A stretch of DNA of 64,000 bases from Phreatobacter sp. (GTDB taxonomy: Bacteria; Pseudomonadota; Alphaproteobacteria; Rhizobiales; Phreatobacteraceae): NCBI RefSeq assembly GCF_016793595.1, contig NZ_JAEULY010000004.1:124001-188000 (forward strand), read 5' to 3'. A program made the translations under genes and the position numbers. Shown in pieces: positions 1-10,572 of this stretch. Below the pieces are notes generated by a model. It saw only the letters and a program-made list of their open reading frames with translations, made no database searches and was not told the DNA's origin. Numbering within the stretch: position 1 is the first letter of the stretch; every line of letters begins with the position of its first letter.

Positions 1-806
1 TGCGTCGCCTCGTTCTGCCGCATCAGGCCGTGGTCGACGAAGACGCAGGTGAGCTGGTCGCCGATGGCCTCGTGGATGAGCACGGCCGCGACCGACGAAT
101 CCACCCCGCCGGACAGGCCGCAGATGACCTTGCCCTTGCCGACCTGCGCACGGATCTTGGCGATCATCTCCTGCCGGTAGGCGGACATGGACCAGTCGGC
201 CTTGGCGCCGGCGATCTTATGGACGAAGTTCTGGATCAGCTTCGCGCCGTCCGGCGTGTGCACCACCTCGGGGTGGAACTGCACGGCGTAATAGCTGCGC
301 TTCTCGTCGGCGATGGCCGCGAAGGGCGCATTGTCGGAGGTGGCGACCACCTCGAAGCCCTCGGGCAGATCGGTGACGCGGTCGCCGTGACTCATCCAGA
401 CCTGGTGGCGGCTGCCCGGCTCCCAGACGCCGTCGAACAGGCGGGTCTTCTTGTGCACGTCGAGGAAGGCGCGGCCGAACTCGCGGTGATGGCCGGCCTC
501 CACCCTGCCGCCGAGCTGCTGGGCCATGGTCTGCTCGCCGTAGCAGATACCGAAGACCGGCAGTTGCTCGTCGAAGATCAGCTGCGGCGCGCGCGGCGAG
601 AAATCCTCGGTCACCGAGGCCGGGGAGCCTGACAGGATGACGCCTTTCGGCTTCAGCCTCCGGTAGGCGGCTTCCGCCGACTGGAAGGGATGGATTTCGC
701 AATAGACGCCGGCCTCGCGAACCCGTCGCGCGATCAGCTGGGTCACCTGCGAACCGAAATCGATGATCAGGATCGTGTCGTGATGGGCGGTCGGGTGCTG
801 GGTCAT
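1..806 (-). CDS. guaA: GMP synthase (glutamine-hydrolysing), N-terminal part, cut by window edge
   Basis: This is the last step of GMP synthesis: XMP, ATP and glutamine give GMP in the cytosol. The visible 268 residues hold the whole class I glutamine amidotransferase domain and the start of the ATP pyrophosphatase domain. Seen directly: the start MTQHPTAHH followed by [20 protein letters not shown], the nucleophile Cys88 in GICYGEQ, the HPEV motif with its His-Glu pair, and the PP-loop SGGVDSS beginning near residue 232. The C-terminus lies beyond base 1. The start ATG is 17 nt after the stop of the RNA methyltransferase gene upstream, so the two are probably co-transcribed. Identification is secure; only the missing end limits it. 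Confidence 0.96.
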   Translation of the reverse strand, partial: MTQHPTAHHDTILIIDFGSQVTQLIARRVREAGVYCEIHPFQSAEAAYRRLKPKGVILSGSPASVTEDFSPRAPQLIFDEQLPVFGICYGEQTMAQQLGGRVEAGHHREFGRAFLDVHKKTRLFDGVWEPGSRHQVWMSHGDRVTDLPEGFEVVATSDNAPFAAIADEKRSYYAVQFHPEVVHTPDGAKLIQNFVHKIAGAKADWSMSAYRQEMIAKIRAQVGKGKVICGLSGGVDSSVAAVLIHEAIGDQLTCVFVDHGLMRQNEAT

Positions 807-823
807 GGAAAGCCCCTAAAGGA

Positions 824-2128
824 TCAGCCTTTGCGCTGCAAGATCGCGCAATAGAAGCCGTCGGTGCCAGTTCGCAGGGGCGACAGCTGGATGCCGAACC
901 CGCGCGGCGAGACCAGATCGTCGCGCTCCGACAGCGTGTCGGGCGCCAGCGCCAGAATCTCGCGCGGATCGACCGATGTGAAGCCGGGATTCGCGTCGAG
1001 GAAGGCGGCGACCCGCTCGTCGTTCTCGCGCGGGATGACCGAGCAGGTGATGTAGCAGAGGCGTCCGCCGGGCTTCACGAGCATGGCTCCGCGGGCCAGA
1101 ACGAGGTCCTGCTCCTTCATGCGCTCGTCGAGCGCGCCGGGGCGCACGCGCCATTTGGTGTCGGGATTGCGCCGCCAGGTGCCGATGCCCGTGCAGGGCG
1201 CATCGACGAGAACGAGATCGATCTTGCCGGCGAGATCGGCGAGCGGCTCGTCGCCCCTGCCCTTTGGGGTGCGGACCTGAACGCTGCGCGCGCCCGCGCG
1301 CGTGAGGCGATCATGGATCGGCGCGAGCCGGCGGGCGTCGGCGTCGGTGGCGTAGATCTGGCCGGAATTGTCCATCAGGGCCGCGAGTTCCAGCGTCTTG
1401 CCGCCGCCGCCGGCGCAGAGATCGACAACCTGGAGGCCCGGTGCCGCGCCGGCCAGCGCCGCGACGATCTGCGAGCCCTCGTCCTGAATCTCGAACTGCC
1501 CCTTCAGGAACTCGGGCGTCACCTGCAATGTCGGGCCGCGACCATCCTCTCCGGCGGAGAAGCGCAGGCCAGTCGGCGCGTGGGGGGTGATCACGGGGTG
1601 GAGATGGGCGAGCTCGGGAACGATGCGCGCGCGCTCGGTCTTCAGCGTGTTGACGCGAATGTCGATGGGCGCGCGCTGGCTGAGCGCCTGCATCTCGGCG
1701 ACGAGGGTCGCGCCAAAGGCGGCTTCGAGATCGCCGGCAAGCCATTCCGGGAAGTCGCCGGCAATATGGGCGGCAGCGTCGTCGAGTTTCAGGGCCTTCA
1801 GGCGCTTCTGCTCGGCCTTGGACAATGGCTCGGGCGCGAAGCGCTCGCCGGTGCAGAGCGCCGCAATGGCGGCGGCGTCGAGCCCGCGCGCCAGCGCGAG
1901 GGAGCCGAGGAGGACGGCGCGCGGGGTCGCCTCGCCCATCACATGCGCGCTCGACGCCTTCCGGCGCAACGCGTCATAGACGAGGCTGGCGATCGCGGCG
2001 CGGTCCTTGGAGCCGGCGAACCGGTGCGCAAGGCCCCAGTCCTTCAGGGCATCGGGCGCCGGCCGGCGGCGGCCCTCGATATCGGCGAGAACCTCGATGG
2101 CGGCAGTGAGGCGGGCGGAAGGGGTCAC
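824..2128 (-). CDS. RsmB/NOP-family rRNA cytosine-5 methyltransferase
   Basis: SAM-dependent enzyme of the RsmB (Sun/Fmu) group, which methylates C967 of 16S rRNA in E. coli. The 434 residues start with GTG and contain an N-terminal NusB-like RNA-binding region (about 1-140) and a Rossmann methyltransferase domain. Visible motifs: SAM-binding DLCAGGGGKT, the motif IV VDAPCTGIG with the Cys that releases product, and the motif VI ITCSVIPREN with the catalytic Cys. The gene sits directly upstream of guaA, an arrangement frequent in Hyphomicrobiales near guaB. That the target is exactly C967 is inferred from family membership; alphaproteobacterial paralogues can differ, so no symbol is given. 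Confidence 0.9.
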   Translation of the reverse strand: MTPSARLTAAIEVLADIEGRRRPAPDALKDWGLAHRFAGSKDRAAIASLVYDALRRKASSAHVMGEATPRAVLLGSLALARGLDAAAIAALCTGERFAPEPLSKAEQKRLKALKLDDAAAHIAGDFPEWLAGDLEAAFGATLVAEMQALSQRAPIDIRVNTLKTERARIVPELAHLHPVITPHAPTGLRFSAGEDGRGPTLQVTPEFLKGQFEIQDEGSQIVAALAGAAPGLQVVDLCAGGGGKTLELAALMDNSGQIYATDADARRLAPIHDRLTRAGARSVQVRTPKGRGDEPLADLAGKIDLVLVDAPCTGIGTWRRNPDTKWRVRPGALDERMKEQDLVLARGAMLVKPGGRLCYITCSVIPRENDERVAAFLDANPGFTSVDPREILALAPDTLSERDDLVSPRGFGIQLSPLRTGTDGFYCAILQRKG

Positions 2129-2210
2129 GGCAACTCCGGCGGGGCGCCCTCGCCCCGCAAGGCCGTTCTGTTAGACGGATCGGCGGCGGGACCGCAAGGC
2201 TTGCGGTGCC

Positions 2211-3467
2211 TCAGGCCACCCGCACGGGCTGGAATGCGGTCACGCTGTTGCCGACAGGCGGGCGGACGCAGTTGCGGCCAGCCGCCTTGGCCGCATAGAG
2301 CGCCGCATCGGCGGCCGCAATGGCGGTTCTCAGGCTCTCGGCCTCTCCGAAACGGCCCGTCCCGACACCGATGCTGATGGTGACGATGCCGGCATGGCTG
2401 TGTTCGTGGCAGATGGACAGAGCCTCCACCAGCCGGCGCATGCGCTCCGCGACAAGCACCCCGTCCAGCATGTCCGCATCGGGCAGGATCGCGATGAACT
2501 CCTCGCCGCCATAGCGGCCGACGATGTCGACCCCGTCGCGAACGGCTTCGCGAATGGCAGCACCCGCCAGCGAAAGGCAGCGGTCGCCCTCGGGATGCCC
2601 GTAGCGGTCGTTGAAGCCCTTGAAGTGATCGACATCGACCATCAGCACGGCGAAGGGCCGCCGACCGGCCTCGGCGCCGGCGAACAGCGCCGCCGCGCGC
2701 ACATCGACGCCCCGGCGGTTGGCGAGCCCGGTCAGGGCATCGACATGGGAGATGCGCTGCAGGTCATCCGCCGTCCGGCGCAGATCCTTGGCGACGAGAT
2801 TGTCCTTGAGCCGCAGGAGGTAGGTGCGGCGAACATCGCGTTCGATATTGTAGTTGGCGATCAGCGAAACCCAGGCGGCGATGGCCAGCCCGTAGGAGGC
2901 AGCGGCCGCCGCTTCGTTCGGCATGCCGCTGTCGATGTAGCACGCGAGGCCATGAACCACCGCCGTAACCACGGAGAGGCCCAGCGCATAGGTGTAGGCC
3001 GGCCGCAGGACGGCATTGGCGTAGATCAGCACGATCACGACGAAATACTGATAGTGGGTCGCCAGCGGATCGGCGGAGACGAGGAAGATGGCGAGGATGC
3101 CGGCGATCATCGACGCCGGAACCGACGTGATGATCAGGTTACGCGCGACCGCGCCAAGCGGCCGGGCGAGGAGCAGCGAGGCGGCGATCATCCAGGGCGT
3201 GACCAGCGCCAGATGGATGACCAGTGCCAGGGCGAACGTGTCGTTCGCGAGGAAATAGTCGCCGACGAGGAAGGAATTGTAGACGACCACCGTGCGCGCG
3301 CTGACGACGCGCAGCAGCTTGGCGCGCCGCACGCCGAGGTCGGCGTCGAAGCGGCTTTCCAGCGGCTCGGGAAAGGCCAGATTCCAGCGCGGGCTGGCCT
3401 GGGCCTTTGCAATGTCGTCGGCGGTGACCTTGATGTCCTGCATCCTGACCGGCGGGAATGAGGGCAT
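2211..3467 (-). CDS. Membrane diguanylate cyclase (GGDEF domain)
   Basis: Predicted to make cyclic di-GMP from two GTP. The N-terminal half (about residues 45-215) is a run of hydrophobic segments, probably five or six membrane helices with no recognised ligand motif; the C-terminal half (about 245-400) is a full GGDEF domain. The active-site signature reads GGEEF at residues 320-324, preceded by a DVDHFKGFNDRYGH metal and nucleotide motif, so catalysis should be intact. The inhibitory I-site motif RxxD is absent: the equivalent residues read DGVD. No EAL domain is fused. It lies 82 nt upstream of the RNA methyltransferase gene, same strand, but a functional link is not apparent. Start ATG at 3467 is the longest; a Met eight residues later is possible. 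Confidence 0.93.
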   Translation of the reverse strand: MPSFPPVRMQDIKVTADDIAKAQASPRWNLAFPEPLESRFDADLGVRRAKLLRVVSARTVVVYNSFLVGDYFLANDTFALALVIHLALVTPWMIAASLLLARPLGAVARNLIITSVPASMIAGILAIFLVSADPLATHYQYFVVIVLIYANAVLRPAYTYALGLSVVTAVVHGLACYIDSGMPNEAAAAASYGLAIAAWVSLIANYNIERDVRRTYLLRLKDNLVAKDLRRTADDLQRISHVDALTGLANRRGVDVRAAALFAGAEAGRRPFAVLMVDVDHFKGFNDRYGHPEGDRCLSLAGAAIREAVRDGVDIVGRYGGEEFIAILPDADMLDGVLVAERMRRLVEALSICHEHSHAGIVTISIGVGTGRFGEAESLRTAIAAADAALYAAKAAGRNCVRPPVGNSVTAFQPVRVA

Positions 3468-3717
3468 TTGCGCGGGCGAAGATGCGCCCGAAGCGTCAAT
3501 AGGCGGCTAATTCGGTCAGTCGGATTTGCTGAAATTCCCGCCTTATGCGGCCCGATGGTTGATCGTTCCTTGCGCGGCGGCGGCTCCGCATACACGGCCC
3601 GGTCGCGGTTCGCCGTTGGTCCTGCAAAAAAATCGGCGGGCGGTTGAACCATCGCGCGACCAGCGGCCACCCATGGCCGAAGGGGTGACATCCTTCCCCG
3701 AACCCAAGGACCTCACC

Positions 3718-4068
3718 ATGAACGCTCTCAAGTCTCTCGCTCTCGCAGGCGTCGCCGTTGCCGGCCTCGGCATGTTCGCCACCACTGACGCCGAAGCCCG
3801 CGGCTTCCGCGGCGGCGGTGGTTTCCACCGCGGCGGCGGGATGCATTTCGGCGGCGGCCGACACTTCGGCGGGCGCCATCTGCATCTGGGCCATCGCCAC
3901 GGCTTCCACCGCCATCACCACCATCATCGCCACGGCTTCTGGCGCCACGGCCACTGGGTTGGCGCGGGTCTCGGCGTCGCCGTGGTCGGCTCGAGCTGCT
4001 ACCGCTACCGCTGGACCGACACCCCCTACGGCCCGGTCCGCCGGCTCGTGAACGTCTGCGCCTGGTAA
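3718..4068 (+). CDS. Small secreted His/Gly-rich protein (DTPxGP type)
   Basis: Protein of 116 residues with a cleavable signal peptide (MNALKSLALAGVAVAGLGMF, cut near the Ala-Glu-Ala that follows). The mature part is dominated by Gly, His, Arg and Phe, including a stretch of six consecutive His near residue 65, then a hydrophobic Val/Gly segment and a C-terminal motif with Cys, RW, DTPYGP and a second Cys. The start ATG at 3718 was chosen because the signal peptide begins there. The same C-terminal motif recurs in the gene at 4780. Histidine clusters suggest metal binding in the periplasm, but that is inference; no enzyme domain is visible. A strong hairpin terminator follows. Confidence 0.8.
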   Translation: MNALKSLALAGVAVAGLGMFATTDAEARGFRGGGGFHRGGGMHFGGGRHFGGRHLHLGHRHGFHRHHHHHRHGFWRHGHWVGAGLGVAVVGSSCYRYRWTDTPYGPVRRLVNVCAW

Positions 4069-4106
4069 GGCCGCAGCCCGCAGTGCCTGCCTCCCGTTCC
4101 CAACTT

Positions 4107-4134
4107 GGCCCCGGTTGCAGGACCGGGGCCTTTT
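4107..4134 (+). terminator. Rho-independent terminator after the His-rich protein gene
   Basis: Perfect 9-bp stem GGCCCCGGT / ACCGGGGCC with a 6-nt loop, followed directly by TTTT. It sits between two convergent genes and best fits termination of the plus-strand gene ending at 4068. Confidence 0.8.
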
Positions 4135-4159
4135 CCCGATCAGGTCTTTTCGCCCGCCA

Positions 4160-4588
4160 TCAGAGTGCGGCGATCAGCACGCCGATCAGCATGGTCATCA
4201 GCACGATGCAGCCGAGGAAGAAGATGCCCGAACGGAAGCGCAGGTCGTTCGAACCGATATGGATGAAGGAATGGCCGATGCGCGTGGCGACGAACAGCCA
4301 GGCCAGCGTCGTCATCAGCCAGCCGGTGGCGCCGACATGGATCGCCATGATGGCCAGCACGTAGAACAGGACCGGCGTCTCGAACTGGTTCGAAAAGTTG
4401 TTGGCAGCCTGCTTTGCTCGCGCCGGCCATGCTTCGCCCGACAGGGCGATTTCCTTCAGCTTCACTTCGCGTCGATACAGAGCCTTGCGCCTGAAGAAGC
4501 CCATCGTGAGAAGGATAACAATGGTCCAGCCGACCTGCGCCAGCAAAGGCCAAACAAGCGAGGTTCCACCCGGATTCATCAAACCCAC
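4160..4588 (-). CDS. MAPEG-family membrane protein
   Basis: Integral membrane protein of 142 residues with four predicted hydrophobic segments (about 10-30, 72-92, 95-112 and 121-141), the length and topology of the MAPEG family (membrane-associated eicosanoid and glutathione metabolism proteins). The second half carries the family-typical RIGHSFIHIGSNDLRFRSG stretch. In bacteria most members have no proven substrate; some use glutathione. It stands between the two His-rich secreted protein genes and is convergent with the first. Family assignment is firm, reaction unknown. Confidence 0.85.
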   Translation of the reverse strand: MGLMNPGGTSLVWPLLAQVGWTIVILLTMGFFRRKALYRREVKLKEIALSGEAWPARAKQAANNFSNQFETPVLFYVLAIMAIHVGATGWLMTTLAWLFVATRIGHSFIHIGSNDLRFRSGIFFLGCIVLMTMLIGVLIAAL

Positions 4589-4779
4589 CGAATTTTCTCC
4601 CTACATTCCCGCTATGCGGCGATTTGTCTGGTGTGTCGCTAGGGAACCGATCATTATACAGGGAGGTTGGTCAAGGAAATACCCGATTTCATCGGTTCGA
4701 TGCCGCCTAACGACGTGACTCGCGCGTCGGCGTTCCGCGGAAGGCAGATCTTCCGCCTCGAGTTTTGGGGAGACCACAC

Positions 4780-5181
4780 ATGCGTCTTACATCCTTCAGG
4801 AATCTGGCTGCGACGGCTGCCATCGGCGCTTTCGCTCTCGGCTTCACCGTCCTGGCCCCCGCTTCGGCCCAGGCTTCGTCGGCGGCCCGTTCGGCCGTCA
4901 CCGCGCCGGTGATGGACCATGCAGCGCCGGTTGAAATGCAGCGCCGCCACGGCTTCCGCGGCGGTCCTCGCCATGGCTTCCGCCCCGGTCATCGTCATGG
5001 CCACCGTCATGGTCGCGGCTGGGGTCCGGGCGCTGCCGTCGGCCTCGGCGCCGCCGCGCTGATCATCGGTGGCGCTGCCGCCGCTGCCTCCGCTCCGGCC
5101 TATCGCGAGTGCTGGGTCGAGCGGCGCTGGGTCGACACCCCGTGGGGCCCGGAGCCGCGCCGCGTGCGCGTCTGCAACTAA
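4780..5181 (+). CDS. Small secreted His/Arg-rich protein (DTPxGP type)
   Basis: Protein of 133 residues. Residues 1-37 form a signal peptide (MRLTSFRNLAATAAIGAFAL then a cut near Ala-Gln-Ala). The mature part has a His/Gly/Arg-rich block with alternating GHRHGHRHG, a hydrophobic Ala/Gly segment that could sit in the membrane, and a C-terminal motif ECWVERRWVDTPWGPEPRR ending with a Cys two residues from the terminus. The last 25 residues match the end of the protein at 3718 in order and spacing of Cys, RW, DTP, GP and Cys. The ATG at 4780 starts the signal peptide; an in-frame ATG 15 nt upstream is less likely. Function unknown; periplasmic or membrane-anchored. Confidence 0.82.
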   Translation: MRLTSFRNLAATAAIGAFALGFTVLAPASAQASSAARSAVTAPVMDHAAPVEMQRRHGFRGGPRHGFRPGHRHGHRHGRGWGPGAAVGLGAAALIIGGAAAAASAPAYRECWVERRWVDTPWGPEPRRVRVCN

Positions 5182-5204
5182 GCAGCCACGCTTCAAACCT
5201 TGAG

Positions 5205-5235
5205 AAAATGGCCCGGCCTCGCCCGGGCCATTTTT
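5205..5235 (+). terminator. Strong Rho-independent terminator
   Basis: Perfect 12-bp stem AAAATGGCCCGG / CCGGGCCATTTT around a 6-nt loop, ending in a run of five T. The A-rich left arm also makes it usable in the opposite direction. It follows the gene ending at 5181. Confidence 0.88.
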
Positions 5236-5271
5236 GTATCGGGAACTGCGGCGCCAATCCGGAGAACGCCC

Positions 5272-5427
5272 ATGGCCGCCGCCTCGATCAGCCGCCGCTT
5301 CATCCTCGTGTCCATGCCGGCGCTTGCGCTCGGCGCCTGCGCCCAGCCACGCGCGCAGGTGGACGAGACCCGGCCCGCGCCGCGCATCGTCGATCCGAAG
5401 ACCGAACTGGAGCGGCGCGGCCGCTAG
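5272..5427 (+). CDS. Very small lipoprotein
   Basis: Encodes 51 residues: MAAASISRRFILVSMPALAL, then the lipobox LGAC, then a short polar tail ending ELERRGR. The basic SRR followed by a hydrophobic stretch and Cys at about residue 23 is a lipoprotein signal that would leave a mature peptide of about 29 residues tethered to a membrane. It begins 36 nt past the terminator of the preceding gene, so it has its own promoter, and ends 8 nt before the convergent guaB stop. No function is known for it; tiny lipoproteins of this type are common in the order. Confidence 0.72.
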   Translation: MAAASISRRFILVSMPALALGACAQPRAQVDETRPAPRIVDPKTELERRGR

Positions 5428-5434
5428 GCGCGCG

Positions 5435-7698
<2,264 letters not shown>

Positions 7699-7761
7699 GC
7701 CTTCCGCCCTTCCGCACTCCGGCCCGATGCCCTATGTGACCGGTGATCGGTCGAGGGCATC

Positions 7762-8901
7762 ATGGTCACACGGGACGAAGTCGCGCGCGCACTGGAAAAG
7801 GTGAGGCTGCCGACGAGCGGGCAAACGCTGACGGCTTCCGGCCGGCTCTCCGACATTCTCGTCAACGGCGACAAGGTCATGGTGTCGATCGGCATCGACC
7901 CGACCGAGGCCGCCGCCATGGAGCCCGTGCGCGCCGCCGCGCAATCGGCCATTTCTGGCATTCCCGGCGTCGGGCAGGCGCTCGTCGCGCTGACAGCGGA
8001 CCGGCCCGCCGAGCGGGGCCAGCGGCCACCGCCGGCCACCCAGCCGCACGTCGCGCCGGGCCGGCCGAGCCAGCCGCCGACACCGAAGGCCGCAACCCTG
8101 CCCGGCGTGAAGCATGTCATCGCCGTCGCCTCGGGCAAGGGCGGCGTCGGCAAGTCGACGACCGCCGCCAACCTCGCGCTGGCGCTCGCGGCGGACGGCC
8201 GCAAGGTCGGCATCCTCGACGCCGACATCTACGGCCCGTCCATGCCCAAGCTGTTCGGCCTGTCGGGCAAGCCGCGCGTCGTTCAGGGCCGGACCCTCGC
8301 GCCGCTCGAGGGCTACGGCGTCAAGGTCATGTCCATCGGCTTCATGGTCGAGGAAGAAACACCGATGGTCTGGCGTGGGCCGATGGTGATGAGCGCCATC
8401 ACGCAGATGCTGCGCGAGGTCGCCTGGGGCGAACTCGACGTGCTGGTGGTGGACATGCCGCCCGGCACGGGCGACGCGCAGCTGACCATGGCCCAGGCGA
8501 CCCCGCTTGCCGGCGCCGTGATCGTCTCGACACCGCAGGATCTCGCCCTGATCGACGCGCGGCGCGGCGTCGCCATGTTCCGCAAGACCGAGGTGCCAAT
8601 CCTCGGCATCGTCGAGAACATGAGCTATTTCATCGCGCCCGATACCGGCAACCGCTACGATATTTTCGGCCATGGCGGCGCACGGCGCGAGGCCGAGCGG
8701 CTCAAGGTGCCGTTCCTCGGCGAGGTGCCGCTCGACATGAAGCTGCGCGAGCGCTCCGATTCCGGCCAGCCGATCGTCGCGACCGAGCCCGGCAGCCCGC
8801 ACACTCTCGTCTATCGCGACATCGCGCGGCAGGTCTGGGCGAGTCTCACCGGCACCGGCGATGTGACGATCAAGGCCCCGCCGAAGATCGTGATCGAGTG
8901 A
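7762..8901 (+). CDS. mrp: Mrp/NBP35-family Fe-S cluster carrier ATPase
   Basis: Cytosolic P-loop ATPase (also called ApbC) thought to bind and hand over iron-sulfur clusters. 379 residues: an N-terminal FSCA/DUF59-like domain (about 1-95), a Pro-rich linker, then the MinD-like ATPase with deviant Walker A GKGGVGKST at 125-133, a Walker B-like VVDMPPGTGD, and the family motif ENMSYF. In well-studied homologues ENMSYF is followed by a CxxC cluster ligand pair; here the residues are IAPDTG (291-296), with no Cys. The gene is followed 8 nt later by a TusA-like sulfur carrier gene, which suggests one transcript dealing with sulfur or cluster handling. Confidence 0.93.
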   Translation: MVTRDEVARALEKVRLPTSGQTLTASGRLSDILVNGDKVMVSIGIDPTEAAAMEPVRAAAQSAISGIPGVGQALVALTADRPAERGQRPPPATQPHVAPGRPSQPPTPKAATLPGVKHVIAVASGKGGVGKSTTAANLALALAADGRKVGILDADIYGPSMPKLFGLSGKPRVVQGRTLAPLEGYGVKVMSIGFMVEEETPMVWRGPMVMSAITQMLREVAWGELDVLVVDMPPGTGDAQLTMAQATPLAGAVIVSTPQDLALIDARRGVAMFRKTEVPILGIVENMSYFIAPDTGNRYDIFGHGGARREAERLKVPFLGEVPLDMKLRERSDSGQPIVATEPGSPHTLVYRDIARQVWASLTGTGDVTIKAPPKIVIE

Positions 8902-8909
8902 GCGGGACC

Positions 8910-9155
8910 ATGGCCGACACCGCTTCGCCCACCGGGGAAACCCGTCTCGACCTCAAGGGGCTGAAATGCCCCCTGCCCGCGCTCAAGGCGCGCAAGGCCC
9001 TGACGCGCCTGCCGGCAGGGACGCTGCTGATCCTCGACTGCACCGATCCGATGGCGGCCATCGACATCCCCAACCTCGTGCGCGAGACGGGCGATGCGCT
9101 GGAGGGCCAGGAGCGCGCGGACGGCGTGCTGTCGTTCCGGATCAGGAAGGCGTGA
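8910..9155 (+). CDS. TusA-family sulfurtransferase
   Basis: Small cytosolic sulfur-carrier fold of 81 residues. The hallmark CPxP is present as KCPLPALKARKAL near residue 19, where the Cys would carry a persulfide; the rest fits the alpha/beta TusA/YedF fold with the DCTDPMAAIDIPNL stretch typical of the family. It starts 8 nt after the Mrp stop, so the two are almost certainly one operon. TusA proteins relay sulfur for tRNA thiolation, molybdenum cofactor or dissimilatory sulfur metabolism; which applies is not visible here. Confidence 0.87.
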   Translation: MADTASPTGETRLDLKGLKCPLPALKARKALTRLPAGTLLILDCTDPMAAIDIPNLVRETGDALEGQERADGVLSFRIRKA

Positions 9156-9161
9156 GGCGGC

Positions 9162-9455
9162 TCACACCGCGCCCTGCAACACGCCGCGCGCATTGAAGTG
9201 GCAGGTGAAGGCGCGCTGGCCGTAGCGGCCGTGGCTGGCGAAGCCGCGCAGCTCGTAGCGCCCGCCGGCCGTGCGGGCGGCACGCGGTTCGAGGCTGATG
9301 GCGGCGCGGCGAATACCCATCATCTCAGCGGCATCCGCCCTGCACCAGCCGTGCATGGTGCCGTGATGATGGCGGCGGTGCCGCGCCTCCGCCGGGACGG
9401 ATGTGGCGGCGGTGACGGCTGCGAGCGAGAGGATGACGAGGGCGGGCTTCAGCAT
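9162..9455 (-). CDS. Small secreted protein of unknown function
   Basis: 97 residues with a clear signal peptide (MLKPALVILSLAAVTAATSV, cut near AEA). The mature part begins with a basic His/Arg block RHRRHHHG and contains two Cys, in HGWCRADAAEMM and FTCHFNARG, that may pair. The start at 9455 was preferred over an upstream in-frame Met because it begins the signal peptide. It converges on the TusA gene, with 6 nt between stops. No named family recognised. Confidence 0.68.
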   Translation of the reverse strand: MLKPALVILSLAAVTAATSVPAEARHRRHHHGTMHGWCRADAAEMMGIRRAAISLEPRAARTAGGRYELRGFASHGRYGQRAFTCHFNARGVLQGAV

Positions 9456-9578
9456 GCGGATCTCCCGAAAATCTTGCCACGCCATTCAAACATGAGTTCC
9501 GTGTCGGTGCCGAGACGCCCGGCCGGGCTTTACGTTACGCGGCCGGCGTCCCATCTTGGCCCCGACAAGGAAGCGCCG

Positions 9579-10100
9579 ATGTCCCTGATTGCAGCCGTGA
9601 TTTATGGCCCCGACGACGATTGCGACGGCCTTCTGGCCGAGGTCGCGCGCGGCTGGATGGCGCGCGGCCATTCGGTTGCCGGCGTCGTGCAGATCAATGC
9701 GGGCGCCAGTTGCGCCGATCTCGACATGGAGCTGGAAGTGCTGGGTTCCGGCCGGCGCATCTCGATCTGTCAGGATCTCGGCGCGGGCAGCGTCGGCGCC
9801 TGCCGGCTCGACCCCACCGGCCTCGCCGAGGCGGCAGCGGCGGTCAGGGAGGCGATCGGCCGGCCGGTTGACGTCGTGCTGATCAACAAGTTCGGGCGCA
9901 TGGAAGCCGAAGGCGGCGGGCTGAGCGCCGAAATCGGCGCCGCCGTCGCGGCGGACCTGCCGCTCGTCGTCGGCGTGCCCACGCGCTTCATGGCGGCATG
10001 GGATGCATTCGCCGGCGGAATGGACGTGAAGCTCGCCTGCGACCGCGCCGCGATCGACGAATGGTGGGCGCAGGCGCGGCTGGCTGCCCCGGTTGCCTGA
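9579..10100 (+). CDS. DUF2478 protein (nucleoside-triphosphatase-like)
   Basis: 173 residues fitting DUF2478, a family related to NTPases of the THEP1 type and often found near molybdate or metal transport genes. Visible features are the N-terminal LIAAVIYGPDDDCDGLLAEV, where most P-loop relatives have a Gly/Lys-rich loop, and the central DVVLINKFGRMEAEGGGL, a well-conserved family motif. The canonical Walker A lysine is not obvious. It is cytosolic, with no signal peptide. No molybdate genes are in view, so its role stays open. Confidence 0.75.
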   Translation: MSLIAAVIYGPDDDCDGLLAEVARGWMARGHSVAGVVQINAGASCADLDMELEVLGSGRRISICQDLGAGSVGACRLDPTGLAEAAAAVREAIGRPVDVVLINKFGRMEAEGGGLSAEIGAAVAADLPLVVGVPTRFMAAWDAFAGGMDVKLACDRAAIDEWWAQARLAAPVA

Positions 10101-10130
10101 CTGGCGGCGAGAACCCGGCGCGGCCGGCGA

Positions 10131-10152
10131 CGCCGGAGCCTCAGCTCCGGCG
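10131..10152. terminator. Hairpin between convergent genes
   Basis: Perfect 9-bp stem CGCCGGAGC / GCTCCGGCG with a 4-nt loop, placed in the gap between genes converging from both sides. There is no T run on either strand, so it is at best a weak or bidirectional terminator. Confidence 0.4.
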
Positions 10153-10166
10153 CCGATGTCCGGCGA

Positions 10167-10418
10167 TCAGAGGCCGGTCGCCCCGCCGAAGGCGCTCGAG
10201 GGAACCTGCTCGACATCAACCCGCGGCACGGCCGCCGAGGTTCCGAAGATCGGGCGGGCGGCCCGGTGGCCGCGCATGGTCGCGCCATGGCCCATGCTCC
10301 TGGCCTGATCGACGCCCGCGACACCGGGGTTCACCGTGAAGCCGGCGGACCCATCCTCCGCAAGGGCCGGAGCGGACAGGGCGAGGCCGAGGGCGGCGGC
10401 GAGAATGATCCTGTTCAT
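10167..10418 (-). CDS. Small secreted protein of unknown function
   Basis: 83 residues: signal peptide MNRIILAAALGLALSAPALA, then a short mature peptide of about 63 residues with no Cys, rich in Gly, Ala and Arg and containing MGHGATMRGHRAARPIFGTS. The start follows an AGAGACGCC stretch that can act as a ribosome binding site. No domain recognised. The neighbouring M20 peptidase gene is on the same strand but 154 nt upstream, so a shared transcript is uncertain. Confidence 0.65.
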   Translation of the reverse strand: MNRIILAAALGLALSAPALAEDGSAGFTVNPGVAGVDQARSMGHGATMRGHRAARPIFGTSAAVPRVDVEQVPSSAFGGATGL

Positions 10419-10572
10419 GGCGTCTCTCCGTTGGTCTGTTGCCGTGCCTTCCGGCACCGAAGCACGGTCGTGCTTCTGCAAGCGCATACGCAGGACGGAG
10501 GGCCGCCGTTGCACGCTCACGCGTCGTTGATGCGCCGTGAGGCGCGCGTGAAGACCGGCGGTGCGGCGGATG

